Assembly: GCA_963719135.1 (NCBI GenBank)
Contig: CAVRAZ010000002.1
Span: 310,001-374,000, forward strand
From: CAVRAZ01 sp963719135
GTDB taxonomy: Bacteria; Pseudomonadota; Gammaproteobacteria; DSM-19610
Length of the DNA: 64,000 bases
Direction of reading: 5' to 3'
Shown here: positions 18,316 to 27,112 of the stretch, in pieces
Numbering within the stretch: position 1 is the first letter of the stretch
How the letters are laid out: the number at the start of each line of letters is the position of its first letter
Translations under genes and position numbers: made by a program
Notes under the pieces: model-generated
Databases searched by the model: none
What the model was told of the DNA's origin: nothing
The model's input: only the letters and a program-made list of their open reading frames with translations

Positions 18316-18970
18316 GTGTCGTTCACGCACCCGCGGTTTGCCCTGCGGCGTATCGCGGTCATCCTGGGCGAACTCGGCGAATTCGCCGGCGTCGAGGTCA
18401 AGGTATCCAGCGGTATCGTCACCCTGACGGGCTCGGTCGTCTCCAGCGCCGCCGCGGAAAAGGCCGTGGACCTGGCGCGCCATGTCGAAGGTGTCGTGGA
18501 GGTCAAGGACGAACTCACCGTCGACCCCCAACTCGGCCGGCGCATGAAGGAGCTTGCGGTTCAGGCGCGCGCATTCGGGGTCGAGGCCGTGGCAGTGGCG
18601 CCACTTTAGCTGGCGGCGCCTGCGGTCGTCGTGCTGGCCTGGCTGTTCGGCAACTGGCTCGCCAATCGTCGGACGTTGTTGCTGCGGGTCACGTCGAACG
18701 CACTGATTGCCGACCTGCTCGCCCAGTTCATCCGGCTCGGCATTGGCGTGGTCGGATTGGTTCTCGGTCTGAGCCTGCTGGACGCGACCCCGGTGATCGA
18801 CACGCTTCTGGGTGCTGCGGGCATCATCGGGCTGGCCGTCGGCGTCGCGGTCCGCGACAGGGTCGAGAATACCTCGCGAGCATTCTGCTCTCGCTGCGGC
18901 GTCCGTTCGGACCGAACGAATACGTCGATAGCGACGGCGTCACCGGGCGTGTCGCGCGTCTGATCGAAAG
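18316..18970 (+). pseudogene. BON-domain/MscS mechanosensitive channel gene, degenerate
   Basis: The first frame carries a BON domain (ELGEFAGVEVKVSSGIVTLTG, then VDLARHVEGVVEVKDEL), then hits TAG at 18607. It resumes in the same frame region as an MscS pore: FGNWLANRRTLLLRVTSNAL, LLAQFIRLGIGVVGLVLGLS, then LLGAAGIIGLAVGVAVRD. Near 18878 it shifts to a third frame with ASILLSLRRPFGPNEYVDSD and GRVARLIE. The C-terminal cytoplasmic domain is missing. An intact version would be an osmotic safety valve in the inner membrane. At least one stop, one frameshift and a truncation make a working product unlikely. Confidence 0.8.
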
Positions 18971-19311
18971 TATTCCAGGTCGACGCAGTCACCGACCACG
19001 GGCACGGGTTCGGCAACCGCGATGTGCACCGTCCGCTCGCCGAGGGTGGTCCGCGTCACGTCACCGGCCGCTTCGCGCCGGACGCATCGAACCGGTTCGC
19101 GTGTACGGGAGTCTGCGTGTGTGGTGCTCAATTCATCCATTCCCGCTCTCCGGGCATGTTGCGTTCGAGTCTGCTTGCCGGTCCGTTCGGCGACGTGATC
19201 CGGCTTGCGAAATCTATCGGCAGCGCGAATTTCCACCCTACAATTTCAGTCTTAAGGCGATGTGGGCGTTGCCCTACGCCGCGGTTCACAGGCGTTGCCC
19301 TTGCGGGTCGC

Positions 19312-19350
19312 AATAAAAAGCCGGCGGGGCCGCCTTCGCGCGCCCGCCGG
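19312..19350 (-). terminator. Terminator of the BON lipoprotein gene
   Basis: On the minus strand CCGGCGGG (19350-19343) pairs with CCCGCCGG (19328-19321) and is followed by CTTTTTATT. It lies about 20 bases after the stop codon. Confidence 0.85.
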
Positions 19351-19371
19351 TCGGATAACGGCGGCACGCGC

Positions 19372-20004
19372 TTAGCTGCCGCTCTCGATCTGCAGACGGT
19401 TGTCGACCGAGTGCACGCCGGGCACGTTGGCGGCGATCTCCCCGGCCAGTTCCTTGTCGTGCATCGACGTCACCGTGCCCGACAGGGTGACGATCTGGTT
19501 CGAGGTGTCGACGTTGATACCGGCCGCGCTCAACGAATCCTCATCGATGAGCCCGGTCTTGACCTTGGCCGTGATGGTCACGTCGTCCACCGTGGACTCC
19601 GCCTTCTGCGTCAGGGTGGCTTCGTCGCCGATGGTCAGGCGGTTGTCGACGGACTCTACGCCGGAGACTTCGCTGGCCAGCTTCTCGGCGGTGGCCCTGG
19701 CGTCGTCGTTCGCCACGGTGCCCGACAGGGTCACGACACCATTGGCGGTATCGACGTTCACGGCATCGGCGTCGACCGATTCGGAATCGATCAGCTTGGT
19801 CTTGACGCGCGCGGAGATCGCCATGTCGCTGACGGACTGACCCGTGCGCTCAACGGCGCGGGCGACGCCCGAAGCGGTCTCCCCGGTCTGGCTCATGCCG
19901 TCGTCGTGCGGCTGGTCGTCGGCGTGGGACTCGCAGCCGTACAGGGTGAAGGCGGCCAAGGCCGCGGCGATGGCGATCGGGGTTTTACGGAATTTGCTGT
20001 TCAT
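19372..20004 (-). CDS. Periplasmic lipoprotein with two BON domains (OsmY-like)
   Basis: A 210-residue stress protein of the OsmY type, thought to bind membranes or act as a periplasmic chaperone. The start is the ATG at 20004, just after GGAGC; an earlier in-frame start at 20025 has no such site. The leader ends in the lipobox LYGC (about residue 23), so the protein is lipid-anchored. Two BON domains follow (about 65-130 and 140-208), each with the repeat VKTKLID/VKTGLID, NVDTANGVVTLSGTV/NVDTSNQIVTLSGTV and GVESVDNRL/GVHSVDNRL. A strong terminator lies downstream. Two CACCTACAG motifs lie upstream (see findings). Confidence 0.93.
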   Translation of the reverse strand: MNSKFRKTPIAIAAALAAFTLYGCESHADDQPHDDGMSQTGETASGVARAVERTGQSVSDMAISARVKTKLIDSESVDADAVNVDTANGVVTLSGTVANDDARATAEKLASEVSGVESVDNRLTIGDEATLTQKAESTVDDVTITAKVKTGLIDEDSLSAAGINVDTSNQIVTLSGTVTSMHDKELAGEIAANVPGVHSVDNRLQIESGS

Positions 20005-20248
20005 AGAGGGGCTCCTTCGATTCACTCGTTAGCGAGTGGGTCCCAGTCTAGGAGCGGCGTTTCGGGTGATCTGTAGGTGTCGTCGCACCCGGCTGTAGGT
20101 GGCGACCGGTTGGGGGTGCAGGACGGCAGCCGTTGCCGACCCATGAACGGTGGGATGCGGCAGAGATTCGTGCCGGCCCCGGCAGGCGAACGCGAGGGCG
20201 CACGCCGCGGTGCATTGGAGGATCCGGGAACGCTGGTCGACGTTGCGC

Positions 20249-20440
20249 TCCCCGCGAGCGCCGAACCGCCTACGACCAGCTCGGCGCCAACTGGAAGGGG
20301 GGTCAGGATTTTCGGCCGCCACCGGACTGGAACCAGGGCTTCGAGTTTCACGGCGGCGGATTCACCGGCGCCGATACCGGCCAGTTCAGCGACTTCTTCG
20401 AGAGCCTGTTCGGCCGCGCCGATTTCGGCGGCGGGTTCAC
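20249..20440 (+). pseudogene. CbpA-type DnaJ co-chaperone fragment
   Basis: About 60 codons read RRTAYDQLGANWKGGQDF, then PPDWNQGFEFHGGGF and QFSDFFESLFG. This is the end of the J domain and the Gly/Phe linker of curved-DNA-binding protein CbpA. The HPD-bearing J-domain core and both C-terminal substrate domains are absent. It cannot work as a co-chaperone. Confidence 0.75.
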
Positions 20441-20463
20441 CGGCGGCGCCCGCGCACCTGTCC

Positions 20464-20775
20464 ATGCGATTGAGCGTGTCGCGTCTCCTGGCCATTGTCT
20501 TTCTGGGCGTCGTCGCCGCCGGCGGCGGCTGTTCGCTGTTGCGGCGCCTGGTGCTGGATCACGAGTTCGGCGAACCGAAGTCGCGCGACCTGGAAACGAC
20601 GCTGGCCGACGAGGCGGGGGGCGCCCGCCGATCCCGCGTGCAGACGGTGCTCGACAGTCGCTGCGTGGTCTGCCGCGCGTGCTACGACGCACCCTGTCAG
20701 GTGAATCTGACCGCGCCCGCGGGTATCGCGCGCGGCGGCGGTCAAGGCAAACCGTTTGATTTCGTTCGCCGTCCG
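20464..20775 (+). pseudogene. Fatty-acid cis/trans isomerase (Cti), N-terminal fragment
   Basis: From an ATG at 20464 there is a lipoprotein-like leader (LLAIVFLGVVAAGGGC) and then TVLDSRCVVCRACYDAPCQ. The second part matches the haem-binding N-terminus of periplasmic Cti, which normally reads CVVCHACYDAPC. Cti converts cis to trans membrane fatty acids under solvent or heat stress. Here the haem-ligand His is Arg and the conserved sequence stops after about 100 residues of an expected 750 or more. The gene is dead by both criteria. Confidence 0.75.
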
Positions 20776-20848
20776 GCCTTGTTGCCGGCGCGCGCCGACC
20801 CTGTCCGCGCGGGTGACCGACGTTTGCGCGGCGTGCTAGGCTGCCCGT

Positions 20849-21610
20849 ATGAATAATACCGCCGACCTCAACGTGGAATCGATCCTGCTGACGGTAACCT
20901 CGATTGGCGCGTACAGCGGCGAGACGGCGCTGACCCAGGCCACGGGGTTTTACTTCCGGCGCGACGATCGGCTGTTCCTGATCACCAACCGCCACGTCGT
21001 TCTCGACGAGAACGCCGACCACCGGCCGGACAGGCTCGAGATCACGCTGCACCCCGAGCCTGAGAACCTGGCCGCGACGGGCAGCTACAGCATTCCGTTG
21101 TACGCCAGCGATGGCAGGCCGGTCTGGCGTGAGGCCGTCGATTCCGGCGGACAGATCGACGTTGTCGCGCTGCCGCTCGACGGCGAACGCTTTCCGCGCG
21201 AGCAGGCGCTGTTCGCAGCCTTTACGCCGCAGCATCTGCCGGATCGGCTCGGCGACATCGAAGTCGGCGACTCGGTGCGCGTGGTCGGCCATCCCCTGAG
21301 CTTCCAGGACAATCTGCACAAGCTGCCCTTGATGCGGCATGCCGTCATCGCCTCGTCGTTCGGCTTGCGCTTCGACGGCAATGGCTACTTTCTCACCGAT
21401 TCGCTGTTGCACCGCGGCAGCAGCGGTTCGCCCGTGGTGCTGCGGACCTCGCCGGGCCAATCGGGCCGGTCGTCATTGCCGTGGCTGCTGCTCGGCGTGC
21501 ACTCGGCGCGCCTGCACGCGGCCAACCGGGACGCGGCAGCGGACGAACGTCTCAATCTGTTTGCCACCTGGTACGCCGACGTCCTGATGACGCTGACGGC
21601 AAACTCATAG
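20849..21610 (+). CDS. Trypsin-like serine peptidase
   Basis: A 253-residue protein with a trypsin fold. The catalytic triad is visible: His in FLITNRHVVLDE (about residue 50), Asp in QIDVVALPLD (about 108) and Ser in HRGSSGSPVVL (about 192). The family is the stand-alone 'trypsin-like peptidase domain' group used for protein quality control. There is no signal peptide and no PDZ domain, so it may act in the cytoplasm, unlike DegP. It starts within the tail of the broken cti frame. A miniature element sits 170 bases downstream. Confidence 0.85.
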   Translation: MNNTADLNVESILLTVTSIGAYSGETALTQATGFYFRRDDRLFLITNRHVVLDENADHRPDRLEITLHPEPENLAATGSYSIPLYASDGRPVWREAVDSGGQIDVVALPLDGERFPREQALFAAFTPQHLPDRLGDIEVGDSVRVVGHPLSFQDNLHKLPLMRHAVIASSFGLRFDGNGYFLTDSLLHRGSSGSPVVLRTSPGQSGRSSLPWLLLGVHSARLHAANRDAAADERLNLFATWYADVLMTLTANS

Positions 21611-21768
21611 CCTGCCGAAGCCCGCATCTGGGCAGGCGCCTACCCGCGCCTAGGACTCGTCTGACTTCGCCGCCGCCGTTCCCGCGCTAGGCTGTGATCC
21701 TGTCAAAGCGCGCGGCGGGAATCGCCGTAGTGACCGGCCCGCCGCTCGATCCGAGAAGGAGAGCAGCC

Positions 21769-22299
21769 ATGCGCAAGACCCCAGCCCGCATTTCTCACCC
21801 GCCGGTCGCGGGCCGGTGCGCAAGCACCTGAAAACGAGGTGCCATGACCTACGCTGTCGGGAAGCCCGAGTGAACGGTTTGTCATCGGCCCGCGCCCTAT
21901 CCGGGCCCTGGCTGGTCCAGGGACACCTGGACTTGCTCTTCACTCAAGCCATAGCTTTTGCTATGGCTTTCGCTCCAGAGCGGCGTCCAGCCGCCCCTGT
22001 CCTGCGCCAGCATCCCGGATGCGGGTGGGAAATGCGGGCCAGCGATCGTGACGTCCCTCTGTCTGTTGCTCGCCGGCCCGTCGGCGTCGTTTGCCGCGGG
22101 CGCGACGCCGCCCGCCGACGAACACGCCGACAGCCGCCCGGCGTCGAAGCCGGCGACGGAGGCGCAAAGCGAAGCCGGGGAAGCGGCGGCGCAGAAGATC
22201 CAGGATCACTACGAAGCGGCGCTGAAACACTGCAAGGAACTGACCGGCAACGTGCGCGCAGCCTGCATCGCCGAGGCGAAGCTCAAATACGGGCAGTGA
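21769..22299 (+). pseudogene. Small secreted Cys-containing protein, split by element copy B
   Basis: A ribosome-binding site (GAAGGAGA) is followed by ATG CGC AAG ACC CCA G at 21769-21784, where the miniature element begins. After the element the repeat CCAG continues as CCA GCG ATC. Removing bases 21785-22042 (element plus one CCAG) gives an uninterrupted 90-residue frame: MRKTPAIVTSLCLLLAG is a good signal peptide and ASFAAG a good cleavage site. The mature part is charged and ends in HCKELTGNVRAACIAEAK, a two-Cys motif seen in small periplasmic PsiF-like proteins. The family match is weak, but the reconstruction is exact. In its present form no signal peptide can be made from the native start. 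Confidence 0.88.
21785..22038. repeat. Miniature inverted-repeat element, copy B (254 bp, long form)
   Basis: The ends CCCGCATTTCTCACC and GGTGGGAAATGCGGG differ by one base. It is flanked by a perfect 4-base target duplication CCAG (21781-21784 and 22039-22042). The interior shares the core near 21820 with copies A, C and E and has an extra segment with the palindrome-like CATAGCTTTTGCTATGG near 21948. Same length as copy E, opposite orientation. Confidence 0.93.
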
Positions 22300-22348
22300 C
22301 CGGGCGCTTCGTCCGCCACGGCGATATTGACGACAGGGGGGCCGGACA

Positions 22349-23470
22349 ATGGCCGATACGGCAGCGACGTTGATCGAACCGGAGAACAGGAGCGCGGCCG
22401 AACCGTCCCACGACGCGTCGGTCCGGTTCCGGCGCATGCAGGCCCGCGCGCTCGCGGGGCTGGCGCTGCTCGCTGCGATTTACTCCCTCGCGCTCGCGAA
22501 GACCTTTTTCATTCCGATCGTTCTGGCGTTGCTGCTGAGCCTCGTGCTGGCGCCGGCGGTGGTGGCGCTGGAGCGCTGGCACGTGCCGCGCGCGCTGGGC
22601 GCCGGCATCCTCGTGCTCGCACTGGTCGCCGGTGTGGGGGCGGGCGTCAACACACTGGTTCATCCACTGGGCGAATGGATCGACCGGGCGCCGCACATGC
22701 TCAACCAGCTCGAGCGGAAGATCTACCCGATCAAGAAGACCGTGGCCGAGGTGAACAGGACGGCGGACAAGGTCGAGAGGATCGCGGCCGTGGATTCGAA
22801 CGAATCGAAGTCCGCGCCCCTGGGCAAGAACGGCATCACCCTGCGCGATGTCCTGTACGCCAACGCGCGCGGCCTGGTCGTCAATCTGGTGATGGTCACG
22901 TTTCTGCTCTATTTCTTCCTGGCGTGGGGGCGTGTCATGCTGTCCCGCATCTCGGTGGCCGTGGGGGACTCGGCGCGCGGCAGGCGCCTCATCCTGCTGT
23001 CCACCGACCTGCAGGGACAGATGTCGAAGTATCTTGTTTCGATTACGCTGATCAATACGGGGCTGGGTCTGGTCGTCGCCGCGACGCTGTATCTGCTGGG
23101 CATGCCGAACCCGCTGCTGTGGGGCGCCGTCGCCGGTCTGCTGAACTTCATCCCGTATCTCGGAAGCGTCGCGACCGCCATCCTGCTGGGCGGCGCGGCG
23201 CTGCTCGCCTTCGACGGTCTGGTTCAGGCAGGCAGCGTGGTCGTGGTGTTCGCGGGCCTGACGGTCCTCGAAGGCCAGATCGTCACGCCACTGATACTCG
23301 GCCGCAATCTGGCGCTCAATCCGCTGATCATTTTCGTCAGCGTGGTGTTCTGGTTCTGGCTGTGGGGCATGATGGGCGCCCTGATGGCCGTACCGATACT
23401 GGTCGCACTGAAAATCGCCGGCGATCACGTGCCGTCGTTTGCGCCGGTCGCCCGTATTGCCGGGCGTTGA
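22349..23470 (+). CDS. AI-2E family transporter (PerM-like)
   Basis: A 373-residue inner-membrane protein of the AI-2E/PerM exporter family. Some members move autoinducer-2, others act as Na+/H+ antiporters. Eight or so hydrophobic segments are visible: a pair at about 27-80, a cytoplasmic/periplasmic stretch to about 160, then helices including VNLVMVTFLLYFFLAWGRVM, GLGLVVAATLYLLGMPNPLLWG, LLNFIPYLGSVA and IFVSVVFWFWLWGMMGALMAVP. The last two motifs are family hallmarks. It lies next to nhaA in the same direction, so a role in salt or pH stress is an attractive inference. Confidence 0.9.
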   Translation: MADTAATLIEPENRSAAEPSHDASVRFRRMQARALAGLALLAAIYSLALAKTFFIPIVLALLLSLVLAPAVVALERWHVPRALGAGILVLALVAGVGAGVNTLVHPLGEWIDRAPHMLNQLERKIYPIKKTVAEVNRTADKVERIAAVDSNESKSAPLGKNGITLRDVLYANARGLVVNLVMVTFLLYFFLAWGRVMLSRISVAVGDSARGRRLILLSTDLQGQMSKYLVSITLINTGLGLVVAATLYLLGMPNPLLWGAVAGLLNFIPYLGSVATAILLGGAALLAFDGLVQAGSVVVVFAGLTVLEGQIVTPLILGRNLALNPLIIFVSVVFWFWLWGMMGALMAVPILVALKIAGDHVPSFAPVARIAGR

Positions 23471-23655
23471 CGCCGCGCCGGCAAGACCCGGCTTACAATC
23501 GCGTCCGACCCGTCCGACAGCCGGCGTCCGGACCGAGTGATAGCCTGCACCGATGGTTCCAGCAATTCGACACGAGCCGTAACCGGTCCGCGCCCGTCAT
23601 CCCGATCGAAGGCGCGGGCTCTGCGGCGGCAAGTTCCGGAGACCGTTGACGCGCG

Positions 23656-25068
23656 ATGAACGCCGAAACCGAAAGCGACCCCTTGAGCCGATCGCCGAGC
23701 GCCGGCGCCAGGGCCGTGCTGTCGAACCCGCTGCAGCGCGGTGTCGGCCGGCTGTTGCGTCCGGTCGACCGGTTTATCCGGGGCCAGACGTCCGGCGCGG
23801 TGCTGCTGCTGGCGGCGGCGGCCGCGGCACTGGTCATGGTCAATTCGAGCTGGGCGCCGGCCTACGAGGCGCTGTCCGGTCTGCAGATGGGCCTGTTCGT
23901 GGGCGACTTCAGCATCGCCGATACGCTGCACTACTGGTTCAACGACGGGCTGATGGTGCTGTTCTTCTTTCTGCTCGGCCTGGAAGTGAAGCGCGAGTTC
24001 ATCGCCGGCGAACTGAGCAGGCTGCGTCAGTCGGGCGCCGTCGTCATCGCTGCGATCGGCGGCATGGCGCTGCCGGCGCTGCTGTACACCCTGATCAACC
24101 ATGCGTCCGAAGGCGTGCCGCACGGCTGGGGTATTCCGATGGCGACCGACACGGCGTTCGCGCTCGGTGCGCTGGCGCTGCTGGGACGGCGGGTAAGCGC
24201 CAGCGTCAAGACGTTTCTGGTCGCGCTCGCGATCGTCGACGACATCGGCGCGATCCTGGTGATCGCCCTGTTCTACACGAAGGCCATCGACCCCACGATG
24301 CTGGCCTGGGCCGGGCTGGCGTTTGCCGCGTTGATCGCGCTCAACGTCGTCGGTGTGCGCAGCGCCTGGGCTTACCTGGCGGTCAGTCTGCTGCTCTGGT
24401 ACGCCGTGCTGCAATCCGGCGTCCACGCGACGGTGGCCGGCGTGCTCGCGGCATTGGCGATTCCGGCCCGACCGCGCGTGCACCCGCGCTGGTTCGCGCG
24501 CCGGATACGCCGGGCCGCGCGGGTACTCGACGGGATCGACGATCCGCACCGCGCCATGCTCGCGGACCGGCGCAAGCACGTCGTCGTCGAGCGCATCAAC
24601 CTGGAGGCGCACGATTCGATGACGCCGCTGCGCGCCTGGGAGAGGACGCTGGAGCGGCCGGTCAGTCTCCTCGTCGTGCCGATCTTCGCGTTTCTCAATG
24701 CCGGCATCGTCGTGTCGACCGGGGCGCTCGGCGAGGCCGTCGCGTCGCACGTCGGCCTCGGGGTGTTGGTCGGCCTGGTCGTGGGCAAGCCGCTGGGCAT
24801 CGTGCTGGCGACATGGCTGGCGCTGAAACTCAAGCTCGGCGAGCTGCCCGGCGACGCGACGACGAGCGATGTCGTCGGGATCGGATTGCTGGCCGGCATG
24901 GGGTTCACGATGTCGATCTTCATGGGCGTCCTCAGCCTCGGGGGCGACCAGGCCGCGCAGGTGCACGCCAAGACGGCGGTGATGCTGGCCACGTTGCTGG
25001 CCGGGATCGCCGGTTTCGCCTGGTTCCGGTTCATCCCGGGCCGGCGCGAAGCGGCTGCGGGAAATTGA
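23656..25068 (+). CDS. nhaA: Na+/H+ antiporter NhaA
   Basis: Inner-membrane sodium/proton antiporter for pH and salt homeostasis, 470 residues. Twelve membrane segments can be traced. Diagnostic pieces are GLEVKREFIAGEL, GGMALPALLYTLIN, IPMATDTAFALGALALLG, the paired ion-binding aspartates in ALAIVDDIGAILVIA (about residue 195), GVHATVAGVLAAL, and VGKPLGI followed by GLLAGMGFTMSIFMG. The N-terminal 40 residues and the cytoplasmic loop at about 285-320 are longer than in E. coli NhaA (388 residues). No nhaR is near. It precedes the hemerythrin gene by 55 bases. Confidence 0.95.
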   Translation: MNAETESDPLSRSPSAGARAVLSNPLQRGVGRLLRPVDRFIRGQTSGAVLLLAAAAAALVMVNSSWAPAYEALSGLQMGLFVGDFSIADTLHYWFNDGLMVLFFFLLGLEVKREFIAGELSRLRQSGAVVIAAIGGMALPALLYTLINHASEGVPHGWGIPMATDTAFALGALALLGRRVSASVKTFLVALAIVDDIGAILVIALFYTKAIDPTMLAWAGLAFAALIALNVVGVRSAWAYLAVSLLLWYAVLQSGVHATVAGVLAALAIPARPRVHPRWFARRIRRAARVLDGIDDPHRAMLADRRKHVVVERINLEAHDSMTPLRAWERTLERPVSLLVVPIFAFLNAGIVVSTGALGEAVASHVGLGVLVGLVVGKPLGIVLATWLALKLKLGELPGDATTSDVVGIGLLAGMGFTMSIFMGVLSLGGDQAAQVHAKTAVMLATLLAGIAGFAWFRFIPGRREAAAGN

Positions 25069-25123
25069 ACGACCGGGGGCGCCGGCGCCCGGTTCGAGAG
25101 TCACTGTCAACAGGAGAAAGCCG

Positions 25124-25546
25124 GTGAACATATTCGAAGCCTTGCGCGACGATCACGAAATCCAGCGCGGCTTGGCCGACCGTCTGGTGCAGACCCACGG
25201 CGATACCGATGCGCGCGACGCGCTGTTCCGTCAGTTGCGCGACGAACCCGGGAATCACGCGACGGCCGAGGAGCGCTGTTTCCACGTTCCGTTGATGCAG
25301 GACGATCTGACGCAGGAGAAAGCGCGCCACAGCGTGGCCGAACACCACGAACTCGACGAACTGGTGAAGACGCTGGAGACCGCCGGATACAGTTCGCCCG
25401 GTTGGCTTACGACCGCGAAGGTACTGGCTCACCGCGTTCACCATCACCTGGATGAAGAGAGGCACGAGGTGTTCCAGCTCGCCGGGCTGCCCGATCCGGG
25501 CGAGGAAGCCAAGGCGTACCTGCCAACGTCGGAACAACCGGACTGA
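25124..25546 (+). CDS. Hemerythrin-domain protein
   Basis: A 140-residue four-helix protein that binds a di-iron centre, used for oxygen or nitric-oxide sensing or iron storage. Likely ligands are in LRDDHEIQRGL (His 11), NHATAEERCFHVPLM (His and Glu, about 47-55), EHHELDELV (about 75-83) and HRVHHHLDEERHEVF (about 106-119). It starts with GTG at 25124 after CAGGAGAAAG. The family (DUF-type hemerythrins near stress genes) often sits beside CsbD and SOD genes, as here. Confidence 0.88.
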   Translation: MNIFEALRDDHEIQRGLADRLVQTHGDTDARDALFRQLRDEPGNHATAEERCFHVPLMQDDLTQEKARHSVAEHHELDELVKTLETAGYSSPGWLTTAKVLAHRVHHHLDEERHEVFQLAGLPDPGEEAKAYLPTSEQPD

Positions 25547-25561
25547 CATGGAGCCTCGCCC

Positions 25562-26273
25562 ATGCGTCAGGTGATCAGCTCGCTGCTGGAAAAGAGCCGC
25601 ACCAGTCTGTGGCCGATACGTGGAGTCGATCGACTATCCCGCGCTGGCCGACAGCGCGCGGGACGCCGGCGTCTATCTCAAGCTGCATGTGCGCGCGGGC
25701 GACTTCGTGCTGCCTGGACAGACGCTGCTGACGATCCACGGCGGGGTGAACGACGACGAACTGGACGCCCTCGCCGACAGAATCCGCCTCGCGTCGATGC
25801 GCACGCCGGTGGAGGACCCCGAGTTTGCGGTGGCGCAGATCAACCAGATCGCGCTGCGCGCGTTGTCGCCCGGCATCAATGATCCGGGCACGGCCATCAC
25901 CTGCGTCGACTGGTTCAGCGCCGCGCTGGCCGCCATCGTCGACCGCGATCTGCCCAACTTCTGCTTCGCCGATGCCGAAGGGGAGGCGCGGGTGATCGGG
26001 CGGGCCGTCGATTTCAGATCGCTGTTCACGTCCATCTGGCTGCCGTTGCGCGAGCCTGCGCGGGGCAACCTGGCCGTGGTGCTGCGAATGCTGGAGGCGA
26101 TGGCAGCGCTGGCGGCGCTCACCGCACGTCCGGATCGGCTGGCGCATATCCGCCGGTTCGCGCACGAGCTGGAGACGGCGGCGCGTCGAGACGCCGTGTC
26201 GGACAGCGATCGCAATGCCGTCGCCGCGAGGATGAAGTGGGTGGCGGCCGCGCTCGGCAATCCCCGCCCATAA
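25562..26273 (+). pseudogene. DUF2254 membrane protein with a large internal deletion
   Basis: The first 20 codons (MRQVISSLLEKSRTSLWPI) match the extreme N-terminus of DUF2254 proteins. At about 25618 the sequence jumps, with a frame change, to the C-terminal soluble domain (VESIDYPALADSARDAGVYL, GDFVLPGQTLL, RTPVEDPEFAVAQINQIALRA, SPGINDPGTA). The roughly 180-200 residues with the membrane helices are missing. A shorter product starting within the second part would be soluble and incomplete. A strong terminator follows the stop. Confidence 0.8.
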
Positions 26274-26275
26274 AA

Positions 26276-26301
26276 AAAGCCACCCGGATGCGGGTGGCTT
26301 T
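26276..26301. terminator. Bidirectional terminator after the DUF2254 remnant
   Basis: An 11-base perfect stem (AAAGCCACCCG, 26276-26286, with 26291-26301), loop GATG, A-run before and T-run after. Confidence 0.92.
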
Positions 26302-26329
26302 CAGCGTGTCGCACGTGCCGGTCGACTGG

Positions 26330-26460
26330 CCCGTATTTCTCACCAGCATCCGGCAAGCTGGCGCAGGCCGACGACAAACTATTCACTTGGGCTTCCCGAT
26401 AGCGTCGGTCATGGCACCTCGTTTTCAGGTGCTTGCGCACCGGCCCGCAACGGCCGGCCT
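26330..26460. repeat. Miniature element, copy C (right end lost)
   Basis: Starts CCCGTATTTCTCACC after the flank CTGG. It contains the reverse of the family core (CCTCGTTTTCAGGTGCTTGC near 26418) and ends without the second terminal repeat. It is a short-form copy in the orientation of copy E. Confidence 0.85.
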
Positions 26461-26556
26461 ATCCTGAAGGTCTGGGCAGGGACAGATCAGTCAACGCAAC
26501 GCCCCGCGACCGCCAGGGAACCTGGCCGGACCGGGACCCATCAGACTAAGGGGACG

Positions 26557-26949
26557 ATGCAATGGTCGGAACTCGAATCCAATCGGGACGTACTCAAAGG
26601 CGCGGTCGGCCAGACATGGGACCGGTTGACCGACGCTGACCGGGACGAGATCGCGGGCGACCGCGGGCGCATGCTGTCCGCATTGCAGACGCGGTACGCC
26701 GTAGGCGAGGCGGACGCCGAGGCGCTGCTGGAAGACGGTCGCGACGACCTGCGGGTGGGGGGCGAAGGCGGCTGCGAGGCGGCGCGCCGGTACCAGATGG
26801 CCCAACACGAATTCGCGGACGCTCGCTTCGGTGACAAGGGCAAAAAGTCGTCCCGATGCGCGCGCGCAGGCGGTCGTGGGGCGGATGTAGGACAACGCTT
26901 ACAAGTGCTTAAGAGGGGGCCGATAAAGCCCGCCGGCGCCAAAGCATAG
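26557..26949 (+). CDS. CsbD-like stress protein with extended C-terminus
   Basis: The N-terminal 65 residues follow the CsbD pattern: MQWSELESNRDVLKGAVGQT, WDRLTDADRDEIAGDRGRML and ALQTRYAVGEADAEALLED, comparable to the canonical CsbD gene at 33597. CsbD proteins are small, abundant, stress-induced and of unknown mechanism. The remaining 65 residues are Gly/Arg-rich with no recognisable fold and may result from a lost stop codon. A GGGG ribosome-binding site lies just upstream. Confidence 0.65.
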   Translation: MQWSELESNRDVLKGAVGQTWDRLTDADRDEIAGDRGRMLSALQTRYAVGEADAEALLEDGRDDLRVGGEGGCEAARRYQMAQHEFADARFGDKGKKSSRCARAGGRGADVGQRLQVLKRGPIKPAGAKA

Positions 26950-27112
26950 CCTTACAGTCGCAAGGGTCGGGGAAGAACCGGAGAGGGGGCGACCCGACCA
27001 CGCGGAACGACCGGACCCGGGACCGCCGGGGCGGGGCAGAGGTCCCGGGGCGTGCATGGGCTGCGGTAGACTGACCGGGACGGACACTGACGAAAATGCA
27101 TCGGGAGGCCGG

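Noticed and set aside
22283..23428. Long minus-strand frame over the AI-2E transporter gene
   Set aside because: Another GC-driven shadow frame with no family resemblance.
23425..25131. Long minus-strand frame of 568 codons over nhaA
   Set aside because: It is the antisense shadow of a high-GC gene: low-complexity Arg/Gln/His translation with no domain. nhaA on the plus strand is certain.
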